Shown one piece after another: positions 10,441-19,030 of a stretch of 56,385 bases of DNA (positions are counted from its first letter, which is position 1; each line of letters begins with the position of its first letter). This stretch comes from Prevotella sp. Its GTDB lineage: Bacteria > Bacteroidota > Bacteroidia > Bacteroidales > Bacteroidaceae. The DNA is taken from the NCBI GenBank assembly GCA_017476785.1, contig JAFUZD010000098.1, positions 1 through 56,385 on the forward strand, written 5' to 3'. Below the pieces are notes generated by a model. That model searched no databases. It was not told the DNA's origin and worked only from the letters and a program-made list of their open reading frames with translations. A program made the position numbers and the translations under genes.

Positions 10441-11340
10441 TTATCGCAGCCGCAATGCATCGCCAACACGAATCTGGTAGTAAGGCGAGAGGTGATTCAG
10501 CTTGTAAAGACTCTTTAGGCGGATGCCATATTTCTGCGAAATGCTATACATCGACTCTCCTGCTTTTACATAGTGCAGATGGTCTTTATATGACTTGGGG
10601 GCCTTCGTGCGCTTCTTCTTGAGAAATACGATGTCACCCTCTTCCAGCACATCGCGCTTATCGCGTTCGTTATATTGTGCTAACTTGCGATACGAAATAC
10701 CCACCTCGTCGGCGATTGTCCGGAATGTGTCGCCCCGACGGGCAATGACGTAGTAGTTCTGGTTGAACTCGTGAATCTGGTAGCGTACGTCACCCTGTTG
10801 GATGCGCTCAGCATAGAAGTGGTCATAGCTTGTTGCCGTGTCGTACTGATACAGTTTGTACAACTGGATAATTTCTATCAACTTCTGGGCATATTGTGGA
10901 TTGGTGGCGTAGCCACATTCCTTCAGGCCACGAGCCCATCCTTTGTAGTCGGTCTGCTTCAACAGAAACAACGGACTGTAACGGCGACTACCTGTGAGGA
11001 ACTTGGAATGGTCCTCAAAGCTCTCATAGGCCGTGCCGTAGGCACGGAAGCACTCATTGCGCGCATCGTCGTCGTGGTACGTTGTGCGCCCTGTCCATCC
11101 GTGGCACTTGATACCAAAGTGGTTGTTGCCTCGGCGCGTCAGCTCGCTCTGCCCAGCCCCACTCTCAAATACGCCCTGTGCCAGTGTGATGCTGGCGGGA
11201 ATCTTGTAACGCAGCATCTGCTGGATTGCCACGTCTTTATATTGGTCGAAATACTCTTGATACCGTTGGTTCCATTTAATCTGCGCTCCTGCACAGAGCG
11301 AGACCAACAACAATGCCACGGCTACAAACGTTCTTTTCAT
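10441..11340 (-). CDS. Exported glucosaminidase (GH73-type) with LysM repeats
   Basis: 299 residues. The signal peptide ends near CAGA (residue 19). The glucosaminidase domain (about 25-165) has the GH73 pattern: an early Glu in ITLAQGVFESGAGQS, then NNHFGIKCHGW and RAYGTAYESFEDHSKFL. Two LysM modules follow (about 195-245 and 250-299) for peptidoglycan binding. Predicted to cleave glycan strands in the periplasm during wall turnover. It stands alone, converging on gdhA across a shared terminator; a -7 element (11367-11374) lies 27 bp upstream of the start. Confidence 0.9.
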   Translation of the reverse strand: MKRTFVAVALLLVSLCAGAQIKWNQRYQEYFDQYKDVAIQQMLRYKIPASITLAQGVFESGAGQSELTRRGNNHFGIKCHGWTGRTTYHDDDARNECFRAYGTAYESFEDHSKFLTGSRRYSPLFLLKQTDYKGWARGLKECGYATNPQYAQKLIEIIQLYKLYQYDTATSYDHFYAERIQQGDVRYQIHEFNQNYYVIARRGDTFRTIADEVGISYRKLAQYNERDKRDVLEEGDIVFLKKKRTKAPKSYKDHLHYVKAGESMYSISQKYGIRLKSLYKLNHLSPYYQIRVGDALRLR

Positions 11341-11653
11341 TCGCTTTCTGTCGTTTATTACGACTGCAAAGATACGAAATTAATTCTCTTTCTATGGACA
11401 GAGAGAAGAAATTTACGTGTAGATTTAGGGGAAATTTCGCCAATAGCTCTTTTCTTTCGTGATTTTTGCTGCTCTTGGACATACGTAATTGCGTACCACT
11501 TGTTCTTAGTTCTGCATACAGAGATTGCGGCAGCCTTGTGTGACGGCCATTGCAACGAGGCATTGAGTGATGCAAAATTTGGGGCGGTTGCTTGCAAATC
11601 TCGAATATTTAATGTAGATTTGCAAAGGAAATCAATAACTAAAACAAAACAGA
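11341..11653. other. Divergent intergenic region between LysM glucosaminidase and cytidine deaminase
   Basis: 313 bp. It contains a minus-strand -7 element TATCTTTG (11374-11367) for the glucosaminidase gene and a plus-strand promoter (11591-11622) for cdd. Nothing else was recognised between them. Confidence 0.6.
11591..11622 (+). promoter_or_regulatory. Promoter of the cytidine deaminase gene
   Basis: CTTG at 11591-11594, 20 bp, then TAGATTTG at 11615-11622, matching TAnnTTTG. Confidence 0.65.
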
Positions 11654-12127
11654 ATGAAAGAACTGGAACTTAAATCTACAATACAGGTGGCACAAATGGA
11701 GGAACTGACCGAAAGTGAACAAGCATTGATAGAACGGGCCATCGAGGCCACAAGCCGTTCCTATTCAGTCTATTCCAAATTCAGTGTGGGGGCCGCTTTG
11801 CTGCTCGAAAACGGCGAAACAGTCATCGGTTGTAATCAAGAGAACGCAGCCTTCCCCGTAACCATTTGTGCTGAGCGTTCTGCCATCTTCGCTGCTGGTG
11901 CAATGTATCCCGACCAACCAGTAAAGATGCTGGCCATTGCTGCGCGTACAGAGACGGGTGAACTACAAGACGAGCCAATCAGCCCGTGCGGTTCGTGCCG
12001 TCAGGTCATTATTGAGACTGAGACCCGCTTCCAGCGCCCTGTTCGCTTATTGCTTTATGGCAGGAAGTATGTTTACGTTGTTGACGGTATCAGGCCGCTG
12101 ATGCCTCTCACCTTCTCTGATTTTTGA
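11654..12127 (+). CDS. cdd: Cytidine deaminase
   Basis: 157 residues. Zinc-dependent deamination of (deoxy)cytidine to (deoxy)uridine in pyrimidine salvage. The catalytic CAE motif (TICAERSAIF) and the second zinc motif PCGSCRQ give the three-cysteine set of the small tetrameric form. YSKFSVGAAL is the substrate-side motif. The start gives a slightly long N-terminus (MKELELKSTIQVAQMEEL), with a clear promoter 30 nt upstream. It converges tail to tail with the lipoprotein gene, with only 3 nt between stops. Confidence 0.94.
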   Translation: MKELELKSTIQVAQMEELTESEQALIERAIEATSRSYSVYSKFSVGAALLLENGETVIGCNQENAAFPVTICAERSAIFAAGAMYPDQPVKMLAIAARTETGELQDEPISPCGSCRQVIIETETRFQRPVRLLLYGRKYVYVVDGIRPLMPLTFSDF

Positions 12128-12130
12128 GAT

Positions 12131-13492
12131 TCAATAGCAACCGACTCCTTTTCCGTAGACGGGTGAAATGGAATCCAAATGGAAGTCATAGCTGAGGTTA
12201 TCCTCGTCAATGCGTATGAAATGCTTCTTTCCGTTGATAGAGTCTTTCGGCGTTTCCCAGATGATATTGCGGAATAGTACCGTGGTATCTTCGGGTATCG
12301 GCGTACGCATCAGACAATCTTCAAAGTAATAAGCGTAGGCCACGGTGGAGTCACGGCTTTCGCCCAGTATTACGTCGTCTTCGTAGCCTGTGATGAGTGA
12401 TCGTTGGCAGACAAGATAGGCCAGCGGATAGCTATACCCTTCATAGTAGTTGGCAAATCGGAGTGCTACGCCGCGGTTGGCAGAGAAGGGATAGAACTGA
12501 GCCAGCGTACAGTTGAGCAGCTGGGCACCACCGCCATACACGGCAACGCAGTCTCCCAGCGTATTGCTGATTTGACATTTGTAGAGTCCGAGTAGCGTGT
12601 TGAACGCCTGTATGCCCGGTCCTTTGGCGTTGTGAACGACACATTCGCGCATCAGTAGACGGAGCGTTGTGGAATCCACCGCTGCCGAGTCGCATAGGAT
12701 GCCGTATTCAGCATTTCTGATTTCCGTGCGTTCAAGAACATTCTTACTTGATGAGGGATAGATATGGATGCCACGCCACTGGCCGCTGACGCGATCGTAA
12801 GGCAGATAGTCAAACATATGATCCAGCCTGTCGCCTCGCAGCAGTACACGCTCGCCCCCTGTTTGTAACTGACCATAGACATCGATTCCTGCATTCGCGT
12901 GAAAATAGAGTGAAGTGTTGTGTATGGTCAGTGTGGCAGCACTGTCGACCCGCATCATTCCATAGACTACAATGGGCTTGGTGCTCTCTATCACCGTGTC
13001 GCGACTGATGACAGGATTTGTCAGTTTGATGGCGTCCCACGAATAACAGCTAAGATTGACGCGTTGTTCTACCCCACTCTCCAGCGTAAAGATAAGATTG
13101 TCTTCCACAAGCAAAGGATCTTCTGCGTGATTTTCTACGGAGGTCAGTTCTACGAACACACGGAGGCTGTCACCTTTACGTACTTCGAGGTCATTTACCT
13201 GATAGCCTGTGGTCTGACCAAGAAAGGTTCCGTCCACATTCACTCGATAACCCGATTGATTTCCACGGTCTAAGCGTATCTGTTTCAAACGCAGGCCGTC
13301 TGTGCTGTGGTTGTAGACCCAGAAAGTGTAGGTAGACGAAGGAACTGTGCTGAACAGCGTGTCCAGTCGTACGGTGTCGGCAGAAAAGGTCAGTCGCTCG
13401 GAGCGACTTGTCGTGAACGACTCGTCGTCGGTGCAAGCTGCCAAGACAGCCACAACAAATATCAGAATCAAAAAGAATGGTCGCTTTATCAT
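12131..13492 (-). CDS. Surface or periplasmic lipoprotein, right-handed beta-helix type
   Basis: 453 residues. A lipoprotein signal with lipobox LAAC (Cys20), followed by acidic residues (TDDE), which in Bacteroidetes fits the lipoprotein export signal for surface display. The N-terminal half is beta-rich; the middle (about 170-400) has parallel beta-helix-like repeats (GIHIYPSSSKNVLERTEIRNAEYG, then further NxT/xIxNxxxxGI turns). No catalytic residues are recognisable; conserved hypothetical proteins of this kind are common in Prevotella and Bacteroides. The start codon at 13490-13492 lies at the loop of the rubrerythrin terminator hairpin. No other in-frame start would keep the signal peptide. 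Confidence 0.85.
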   Translation of the reverse strand: MIKRPFFLILIFVVAVLAACTDDESFTTSRSERLTFSADTVRLDTLFSTVPSSTYTFWVYNHSTDGLRLKQIRLDRGNQSGYRVNVDGTFLGQTTGYQVNDLEVRKGDSLRVFVELTSVENHAEDPLLVEDNLIFTLESGVEQRVNLSCYSWDAIKLTNPVISRDTVIESTKPIVVYGMMRVDSAATLTIHNTSLYFHANAGIDVYGQLQTGGERVLLRGDRLDHMFDYLPYDRVSGQWRGIHIYPSSSKNVLERTEIRNAEYGILCDSAAVDSTTLRLLMRECVVHNAKGPGIQAFNTLLGLYKCQISNTLGDCVAVYGGGAQLLNCTLAQFYPFSANRGVALRFANYYEGYSYPLAYLVCQRSLITGYEDDVILGESRDSTVAYAYYFEDCLMRTPIPEDTTVLFRNIIWETPKDSINGKKHFIRIDEDNLSYDFHLDSISPVYGKGVGCY

Positions 13493-13516
13493 ACGTAGAT
13501 AAAACGACCATTCTTT
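13472..13516 (-). terminator. Terminator hairpin overlapping the start codon of the lipoprotein gene
   Basis: The arms at 13498-13516 and 13472-13490 form a continuous 19-bp stem with a single G-U wobble and a 7-nt loop. On the minus strand it is followed by TTTTTGATT. The ATG of the downstream lipoprotein (13492-13490) begins in the loop and its third base opens the right arm. The hairpin lies 20 nt after the rubrerythrin stop codon. Confidence 0.85.
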
Positions 13517-13536
13517 CTTTTTATTGTGCTGTAGGC

Positions 13537-14100
13537 TTACTTCTTGTCACCAAAGTAGCGTTTCAGCAGACCAGCAAAGCCAGCCCCGTGGCGTGCTTCG
13601 TCTTTGGCCATCTCGTGCACGGTATCGTGGATGGCATCGAAACCGGCAGCCTTTGCATTCTTGGCAATACGGAACTTGTCTTCACAAGCCCCAGCCTCTG
13701 CAGCAGCTCGCTTCTCCAAATTGGTCTTCGTGTCCCATACGCACTCGCCCAGCAGCTCAGCAAAGCGGCTTGCGTGGTCAGCTTCTTCAAATGCGTAACG
13801 CTTGAATGCCTCGGCAATCTCGGGATAGCCTTCGCGATCTGCCTGACGAGCCATTGCTAAATACATACCAACCTCGCCACACTCACCGTTGAAATGGTTA
13901 CGGAGGTCATTAATCATCTCTTCGCTGACACCCTCGGGCTTGCCGTCGCCAATCTTATGAACCGTAGCGTAGGTGACATCACCATCGTCTTTCAGTTCAG
14001 AGAACTTTGAGGCAGGAGCCTTACAGATTGGACATTTCTCGGGAGCAGCATCGCCTTCGTAGATATATCCACATACGGCGCAAATAAATTTTTTCTTCAT
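13537..14100 (-). CDS. Reverse rubrerythrin (NADH peroxidase type)
   Basis: 187 residues. Domain order is reversed relative to classical rubrerythrin: an N-terminal rubredoxin-like Fe site (CAVCGY...CPICKAP, residues 8-30), then a ferritin-like diiron domain with E/ExxH residues ([50 protein letters not shown]). It is expected to reduce hydrogen peroxide in the cytoplasm of this anaerobe. The promoter at 14138-14169 is canonical and overlaps the terminator of the upstream gene. The next gene starts inside its own terminator hairpin. Confidence 0.93.
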   Translation of the reverse strand: MKKKFICAVCGYIYEGDAAPEKCPICKAPASKFSELKDDGDVTYATVHKIGDGKPEGVSEEMINDLRNHFNGECGEVGMYLAMARQADREGYPEIAEAFKRYAFEEADHASRFAELLGECVWDTKTNLEKRAAAEAGACEDKFRIAKNAKAAGFDAIHDTVHEMAKDEARHGAGFAGLLKRYFGDKK

Positions 14101-14137
14101 AAGTGTATTTGCTTTTATTAAAACATTGATTGTTCAG

Positions 14138-14169
14138 CAAAGATAAGGATAAAAAATAAATCCCGCAAA
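14138..14169 (-). promoter_or_regulatory. Promoter of the reverse rubrerythrin gene
   Basis: The minus strand has TTTG at 14169-14166, a 20-bp spacer, then TATCTTTG at 14145-14138. The -33 TTTG is in the loop and stem edge of the upstream terminator hairpin. Confidence 0.75.
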
Positions 14170-14186
14170 TGTTTCGCGGGATTTAT
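14149..14186 (-). terminator. Intrinsic terminator of the hisS/esterase operon
   Basis: 11-bp perfect stem (ATAAATCCCGC at 14156-14166, GCGGGATTTAT at 14176-14186), followed on the minus strand by TTTTTATCC. It lies 31 nt after the esterase stop codon. Confidence 0.88.
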
Positions 14187-14217
14187 GCTTGTATTTATAC
14201 TTTGTCTAAAAGACTGT

Positions 14218-15207
14218 CTACTTCCAGTTGGCATTCCTTCGAAGAATGAATTGAATTTTGCTTTTACGAGGCAGCACGGGTTTGTCCCACGTTCCATCGA
14301 GAATCTGGATTGTTGCCGATTGACCTGCCGGTACCGCCCGGATGGCCTCGTCCAGACTCATATAGTCTCCTCGCCCTTCGCTGCTGACCGCGATGTCGTA
14401 GTTGAGCGTGTACTTCTGCAAAATAGGAACCTCTGCAACAATGGCGTCGCGAAGCAGGCGAGCCACAGTGTGGGCACCCTTTACATTGTAATGTGTATTG
14501 TCTTGACGGCCTGCAGGAATCGATGCAATCTCTCCGGGCTTGAGCCACATATGCAACTGTTTAGTAGATTCAGCCCCCAAACGCTGTTCCAAGTTGAACG
14601 TAATGCTGTCAGCATCAACAAATGCCACATTCATCTCACGGGCAATATCGCGCGGAGCAACGACATACATTCCGTGCGTCTCAACCAGCGAGTCGCCCTC
14701 TTCGGGTGCTTGCTGCTGATAAGTAGTGTTGCGCAGGGCTTCGTCATCATCGTTCTTGACTGCCACTTTCTGGAAATTGCGACGTACCACGGCATTCATC
14801 AATATGGGGATTCCTCCCTGCTCGCGTGTCTCCCGGATAAACCGACGCAAATTATAGTCGAAGGTCGAGCCGGGATCAGTATGGCGTTGTGGCTGTGGTT
14901 TCTCGTCATTATGGCCAAACTGGATAATGACATAGTCGCCGGGATGTATCTGACGGCGCACTTTCTCCCATAGCCCCTCGTCAATGAAACTCTTGGACGA
15001 ACGGCCATTACGGGCGTGATTGTCTATACGGATATTGTCATCGAAATAGCATTTCAACACCATTCCCCACCCTCGTTCCGGACTTCCCTTGCTGATGTCC
15101 TTATCGGCCATCGTGGAGTCGCCAATCATAAAAATGGTCGTTCTGCGTTCCTGCTGAAACGAAGAAAGAACGAACAATGCAAGTGCAGCGAATATTAGTT
15201 TCTTCAT
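14218..15207 (-). CDS. SGNH/GDSL esterase (CE12-like) with a truncated pectin-methylesterase-like tail
   Basis: 329 residues with a signal peptide ([19 protein letters not shown]). The SGNH hydrolase domain has block [11 protein letters not shown] (nucleophile Ser), block III FGHNDEK, and a late Asp/His pair ([13 protein letters not shown]) as in rhamnogalacturonan acetylesterases (CE12). After it, about residues 270-329 look like the first strands of a CE8 pectin methylesterase ([16 protein letters not shown], then PKSKIQFIL-like turns), but the protein stops there, far short of a CE8 domain. Its ATG overlaps the hisS stop (ATGA), so translation may be coupled. Confidence 0.85.
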   Translation of the reverse strand: MKKLIFAALALFVLSSFQQERRTTIFMIGDSTMADKDISKGSPERGWGMVLKCYFDDNIRIDNHARNGRSSKSFIDEGLWEKVRRQIHPGDYVIIQFGHNDEKPQPQRHTDPGSTFDYNLRRFIRETREQGGIPILMNAVVRRNFQKVAVKNDDDEALRNTTYQQQAPEEGDSLVETHGMYVVAPRDIAREMNVAFVDADSITFNLEQRLGAESTKQLHMWLKPGEIASIPAGRQDNTHYNVKGAHTVARLLRDAIVAEVPILQKYTLNYDIAVSSEGRGDYMSLDEAIRAVPAGQSATIQILDGTWDKPVLPRKSKIQFILRRNANWK

Positions 15208-16565
15208 AATATGGCCTCAATCAGTTCTTCGACATTAACAAGACGCTGTTCGCCTGTCTCCATATTCTTCAGTGTCAACTTCTTGGCATTGATTTCATTC
15301 TCACCGGCCAGTGCCACAAATGGAATATGTTTGGCATTAGCATACCCCATCTGCTTCTTCATTTTAACTGCATCGGGGTATATTTCGGCTCGGATTCCGC
15401 GCGCGCGTACCTTTTGAATAATAGGTAGGCAATAAGCAGACTCGTGCTCACCAAAATTAATAAAGAGTAATTGAGTGCCATAGACTGATTCTTTAGGATA
15501 TAAGTCTAACTGGTTGAGAACGTCGTAGATACGATCTGCGCCAAACGAGATTCCTACCCCACTCAACCCCGGCATTCCGAAAATGCCAGTCAGATTATCG
15601 TAGCGTCCTCCGCCTGTGATGCTACCTATTTGCACGTCGAGTGCTTTGACTTCAAAGATAGCCCCCGTGTAGTAATTCAGTCCACGTGCTAATGTAAGAT
15701 CAAGCTGAATCTCATTGTTCAATCCGATGAGATTCAATGTGTTGAGGATATACCGCGTCTCTTCGATGCCTTTCAGTCCTGTTTCAGAATTCTTCAATAC
15801 CTCAGCAATGACGCAAAGCTTCTCGTCATTAGTGCCTGACAGCAAGATGATAGGCTGTAGCTGTTCTATCTGTGCCTCACTCAGGCCATTTTCACGCAAT
15901 TCGGCATTGACGTTATCGATACCAATCTTATCCAACTTGTCAATAGCGACGGTGATGTCGATGATTTTATCAGCTGCACCGATTGCTTCGGCAATGCCGG
16001 TCAGAATCTTGCGGTTGTTAATCTTAATCTGTACCCGAATACCAAAACGACTAAAAACGGTGTCAACAATTTGCATCAATTCCACTTCGTTGAGCAGAGA
16101 ATCAGATCCGACGACATCAGCATCACACTGATAAAACTCACGATAACGCCCTTTCTGTGGGCGATCGGCACGCCATACAGGCTGAATCTGATACCGTTTA
16201 AAAGGCAGCTGTAATTCTTCACGGTGCATTACCACATAGCGGGCAAAAGGAACCGTGAGGTCGTAGCGCAGTCCTTTTTCGCAAAGTTTGGCAGCTAAAT
16301 GCAACGTGTTGCGCGCAGTCAGTTCGTCGTCGGAGATCTTATTGAGATAATCACCGCTGTTTAATACCTTAAACAGCAATTTGTCTCCTTCTTCACCATA
16401 CTTACCCATCAGTGTCTGCAGCGTTTCCATAGCAGGCGTCTCTATTTGCTCAAATCCGTAGAGCGCATATACCTCTCTGATGGTATTGAATATATAGTTA
16501 CGCTTAGCCATCTCTATGGGAGAGAAGTCTCGCGTACCTTTAGGGATGTTAGGTTTCTGTGCCAT
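15204..16565 (-). CDS. hisS: Histidyl-tRNA synthetase
   Basis: 453 residues, a class II aminoacyl-tRNA synthetase. Motif 2 region [32 protein letters not shown], histidine motif [15 protein letters not shown], motif 3 [16 protein letters not shown], and a C-terminal anticodon-binding domain (about 355-453). The start is the ATG at 16563-16565, immediately next to the purA stop codon with no spacer. It overlaps the following esterase gene by 4 nt. It belongs to the run fur-like/purA/hisS/esterase. Confidence 0.97.
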   Translation of the reverse strand: MAQKPNIPKGTRDFSPIEMAKRNYIFNTIREVYALYGFEQIETPAMETLQTLMGKYGEEGDKLLFKVLNSGDYLNKISDDELTARNTLHLAAKLCEKGLRYDLTVPFARYVVMHREELQLPFKRYQIQPVWRADRPQKGRYREFYQCDADVVGSDSLLNEVELMQIVDTVFSRFGIRVQIKINNRKILTGIAEAIGAADKIIDITVAIDKLDKIGIDNVNAELRENGLSEAQIEQLQPIILLSGTNDEKLCVIAEVLKNSETGLKGIEETRYILNTLNLIGLNNEIQLDLTLARGLNYYTGAIFEVKALDVQIGSITGGGRYDNLTGIFGMPGLSGVGISFGADRIYDVLNQLDLYPKESVYGTQLLFINFGEHESAYCLPIIQKVRARGIRAEIYPDAVKMKKQMGYANAKHIPFVALAGENEINAKKLTLKNMETGEQRLVNVEELIEAIL

Positions 16566-17837
16566 TTACTTTCTTACTATGGTTTGCGCACGGTCAGGAC
16601 CAATGCTGATAATCTTGATAGGAGTTTCTAATTCTGCTTCGAGGAAATGGATATAGTTGACAAACGCTTCAGGGAATTGTTCTTCGCTGGTCAGTTTTGT
16701 CATATCCGTCTTCCACCCGGGGAGCTCTTTGTAAACGGGTTCGATGCCTTCTTCGATGTTATAGGGGAAATAGTCAATCTCTACCCCGTTCTGCTTATAG
16801 GCCACGCAGGCTTTGATTGTGTCAAATCCGTCCAGCACATCACTCTTCATCATAATGAGCTGAGTAACTCCATTGACCATTATCGAATACTTTAGGGCTA
16901 CGAGGTCAATCCATCCACATCGGCGTTCGCGTCCTGTGACGGCACCATATTCGTGGCCGAGGTCTCGGATTCGGGTTCCAGTCTCGTCAAACAGCTCTGT
17001 GGGGAATGGGCCGGCACCAACACGAGTGCAATATGCTTTCATAATACCATAGACATCACCAATCCGATTGGGACCGATTCCCAGTCCGGTGCAAGCACCA
17101 GCACAGATAGTGTTTGAAGAGGTCACAAAAGGATAAGAGCCGAAATCAACATCAAGCATTGTGCCTTGTGCGCCCTCGCAGAGCACACTCCGACCGCTCT
17201 TCAGTATTTGGTTAATCTCGTGTTCTGAATCAACTATCGGGAACTGGCGCAGATACTCTATTCCTTCTAACCACTTCTTCTCAACTTCCGTAATATCGTA
17301 TTCATAATTTAATGAGCGTAGTATCTGCTCGTGACGTGCCTTCCGTTCGACATACTTCTGCTCGAAGTTTTCCAGTATATCACCTACACGCAATCCGTTT
17401 CGTGACACTTTGTCTGTATAAGTCGGGCCAATACCTTTTCCGGTAGTTCCCACTTTGTTCTTGCCTTTCGCCGCTTCATAGGCAGCATCCAGTACACGGT
17501 GGGTGGGCATAATCAGATGTGCTTTCTTTGAGATGTGTAAGCGGCTACGCAACTCGTGTCCACTGGCTTCTAAGGCTTTGGCTTCATCCATAAAAAGATC
17601 GGGAGCCAGCACTACGCCATTGCCAATAATATTCACTTTCCCGCCTTGGAAAATACCAGAAGGAATAGAACGCAATACGTATTTCTGACCTTCGAACTCC
17701 AGTGTATGGCCAGCATTTGGGCCTCCTTGAAAGCGAGCGATCACATCGTACTTGGGAGTCAACACGTCAACCACTTTTCCTTTACCCTCGTCGCCCCACT
17801 GCAAACCGAGCAGGACATCAACTTTACCTTTATTCAT
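16566..17837 (-). CDS. purA: Adenylosuccinate synthetase
   Basis: 423 residues. Converts IMP, Asp and GTP to adenylosuccinate, the first committed step to AMP. The N-terminal P-loop-like LGLQWGDEGKGKVVD, then RFQGGPNAGHT and the switch region KNKVGTTGKGIGPTYTDKVSRNG are intact, and the C-terminal IKIISIGPDRAQTI is complete. It overlaps the upstream Fur-family gene by 8 nt and abuts hisS, consistent with one operon. Confidence 0.97.
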   Translation of the reverse strand: MNKGKVDVLLGLQWGDEGKGKVVDVLTPKYDVIARFQGGPNAGHTLEFEGQKYVLRSIPSGIFQGGKVNIIGNGVVLAPDLFMDEAKALEASGHELRSRLHISKKAHLIMPTHRVLDAAYEAAKGKNKVGTTGKGIGPTYTDKVSRNGLRVGDILENFEQKYVERKARHEQILRSLNYEYDITEVEKKWLEGIEYLRQFPIVDSEHEINQILKSGRSVLCEGAQGTMLDVDFGSYPFVTSSNTICAGACTGLGIGPNRIGDVYGIMKAYCTRVGAGPFPTELFDETGTRIRDLGHEYGAVTGRERRCGWIDLVALKYSIMVNGVTQLIMMKSDVLDGFDTIKACVAYKQNGVEIDYFPYNIEEGIEPVYKELPGWKTDMTKLTSEEQFPEAFVNYIHFLEAELETPIKIISIGPDRAQTIVRK

Positions 17838-18333
17838 TTGTTCTGTTTTTGATAATTTTCTGTTTCTTTTCTTTTGTCTTTCTGCGAGTTATCTTGGCCT
17901 GACAGGAACTGCAAATGCCATAGATATAAAGCGAAAAGCCATCCTTACGGAAGCGTCTGAGGTGCAAATTCCCTATGGCCTCATTAATCTCAGGAGACTT
18001 GATTTCTGTTACGCTGCCGCATACCGTGCAAATCTGATGACTATGGCTGTTGTTGTCGTAGCAGGCTTCATATTTAGTAGAACCCTGAAAGCGATGGCGT
18101 ATGACCAGACGAAGCTCCATAAAAAGTTTCAGCGTATTATATAATGTAGCTCTGCTGACCGGGAAATTGTACTCATTGCAGAGCTTCTCGCCCAATTCCT
18201 CTAAAGTGAAATGTCCGCTTATGCTATATACTGCATTCAATATCGCAAAACGCTCTGGCGTTTTGCGGTGATTGTTCAGTTCCAGATAATTGGTCAGAAT
18301 CTGTTTAACGGATGCCTTTACACTTTCCTTCAT
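17830..18333 (-). CDS. Fur-family metalloregulator
   Basis: 167 residues. An N-terminal winged helix (about 20-95, FTLEELGEKLCNEYNFPVSRATLYNTLKLF), then a dimerisation domain with the Fur-type metal motif HSHQICTVCGS and a second CxxC (CSSC), which together would hold the structural zinc. The HHDxHHH-like sensory sites typical of Fur are incomplete, so Fur, Zur or PerR identity cannot be told. The tail is very basic (RRKTKEKKQKIIKN). It is first in the run with purA and hisS; the minus-strand -7 element TAATTTTG is at 18366-18359. Confidence 0.9.
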   Translation of the reverse strand: MKESVKASVKQILTNYLELNNHRKTPERFAILNAVYSISGHFTLEELGEKLCNEYNFPVSRATLYNTLKLFMELRLVIRHRFQGSTKYEACYDNNSHSHQICTVCGSVTEIKSPEINEAIGNLHLRRFRKDGFSLYIYGICSSCQAKITRRKTKEKKQKIIKNRTNE

Positions 18334-18358
18334 TTTGTCATCATCATCATAAGCCGTA

Positions 18359-18366
18359 CAAAATTA
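18359..18366 (-). promoter_or_regulatory. Probable promoter (-7) of the fur-like/purA/hisS operon
   Basis: The minus strand reads TAATTTTG, a TAnnTTTG match 25 bp upstream of the start codon. No clear -33 was seen. Confidence 0.45.
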
Positions 18367-18398
18367 CGGAATTTTATTGATATTATGGGCATATTAAT

Positions 18399-19022
18399 TT
18401 AAAAAAGTTCTAAATTGATTCTTTTCAATGCGCTTTTTGCCAGTCGTTCGTACACTAACCCCAATTCAGAAAAGCGAATAATGCTCTGCATTGCTGCTTT
18501 GCGTACAGAGGGGAACGGCCCCTCGAGAGCGGCTAAAGCCTGATCGAGATATTCGTTGATGCCGCGTTCGTTAGGTTCTTGTTGATTCATAAACAAACGG
18601 GTAATTACGCTAAAGCCACACAGCTGATGCAATTCTTTGTCAGAAGCCATCCACTGATAAGCCTTTTCCGGCGCATACGGCAAATACTGATAGAGGTTAA
18701 ATGCAGCTTGCTCCGCTATTTCTTGTTGCGTGGTCTGCTCCATCCAGATGTCTACTACTTCTGGCAGAATCTGATGCGCTGGCATTAGCATTGTTGCCAG
18801 AATCTTGCATTCACGGACATCTTCTTTCCAAAGTTCAATGGCCAAGTCATAGTTTTTCCCGATTTCCGCCGCTTTTTCTTTCAACAGTGGCAACGATGCT
18901 CCCCAGTTGAGCCTATAATCCACTCCTTTCTGGCGCATAGACTGGGCAATCTGCCCATCCATTATCAGACGGAATGATTGCTTAATCTCTTTTATTTGTT
19001 GCTGGATTTCCTCGTTTTTCAT
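18399..19022 (-). CDS. DNA alkylation repair (AlkD-like HEAT-repeat) family protein
   Basis: 207 residues from the ATG at 19020-19022, preceded by an AAAAGG ribosome site. A further in-frame TTG at 19034 is less likely. It is all alpha-helical, with pairs of helices of the AlkD type (for example DYDLAIELWKEDVRECKILATMLM and the segment near AFNLYQYLPYAPEKAYQWM). AlkD excises bulky alkylated bases, but bacteria also hold non-catalytic members. The Trp and Asp residues of AlkD could not be matched with certainty, so activity is not claimed. It lies 8 nt after the dipeptidyl peptidase III gene. Confidence 0.7.
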   Translation of the reverse strand: MKNEEIQQQIKEIKQSFRLIMDGQIAQSMRQKGVDYRLNWGASLPLLKEKAAEIGKNYDLAIELWKEDVRECKILATMLMPAHQILPEVVDIWMEQTTQQEIAEQAAFNLYQYLPYAPEKAYQWMASDKELHQLCGFSVITRLFMNQQEPNERGINEYLDQALAALEGPFPSVRKAAMQSIIRFSELGLVYERLAKSALKRINLELF

Positions 19023-19030
19023 CCTTTTGG

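Noticed and set aside
10771-11673. Plus-strand reading frame of 300 codons
   Set aside because: It is antisense to the LysM glucosaminidase gene and overlaps the cdd start; no family features.
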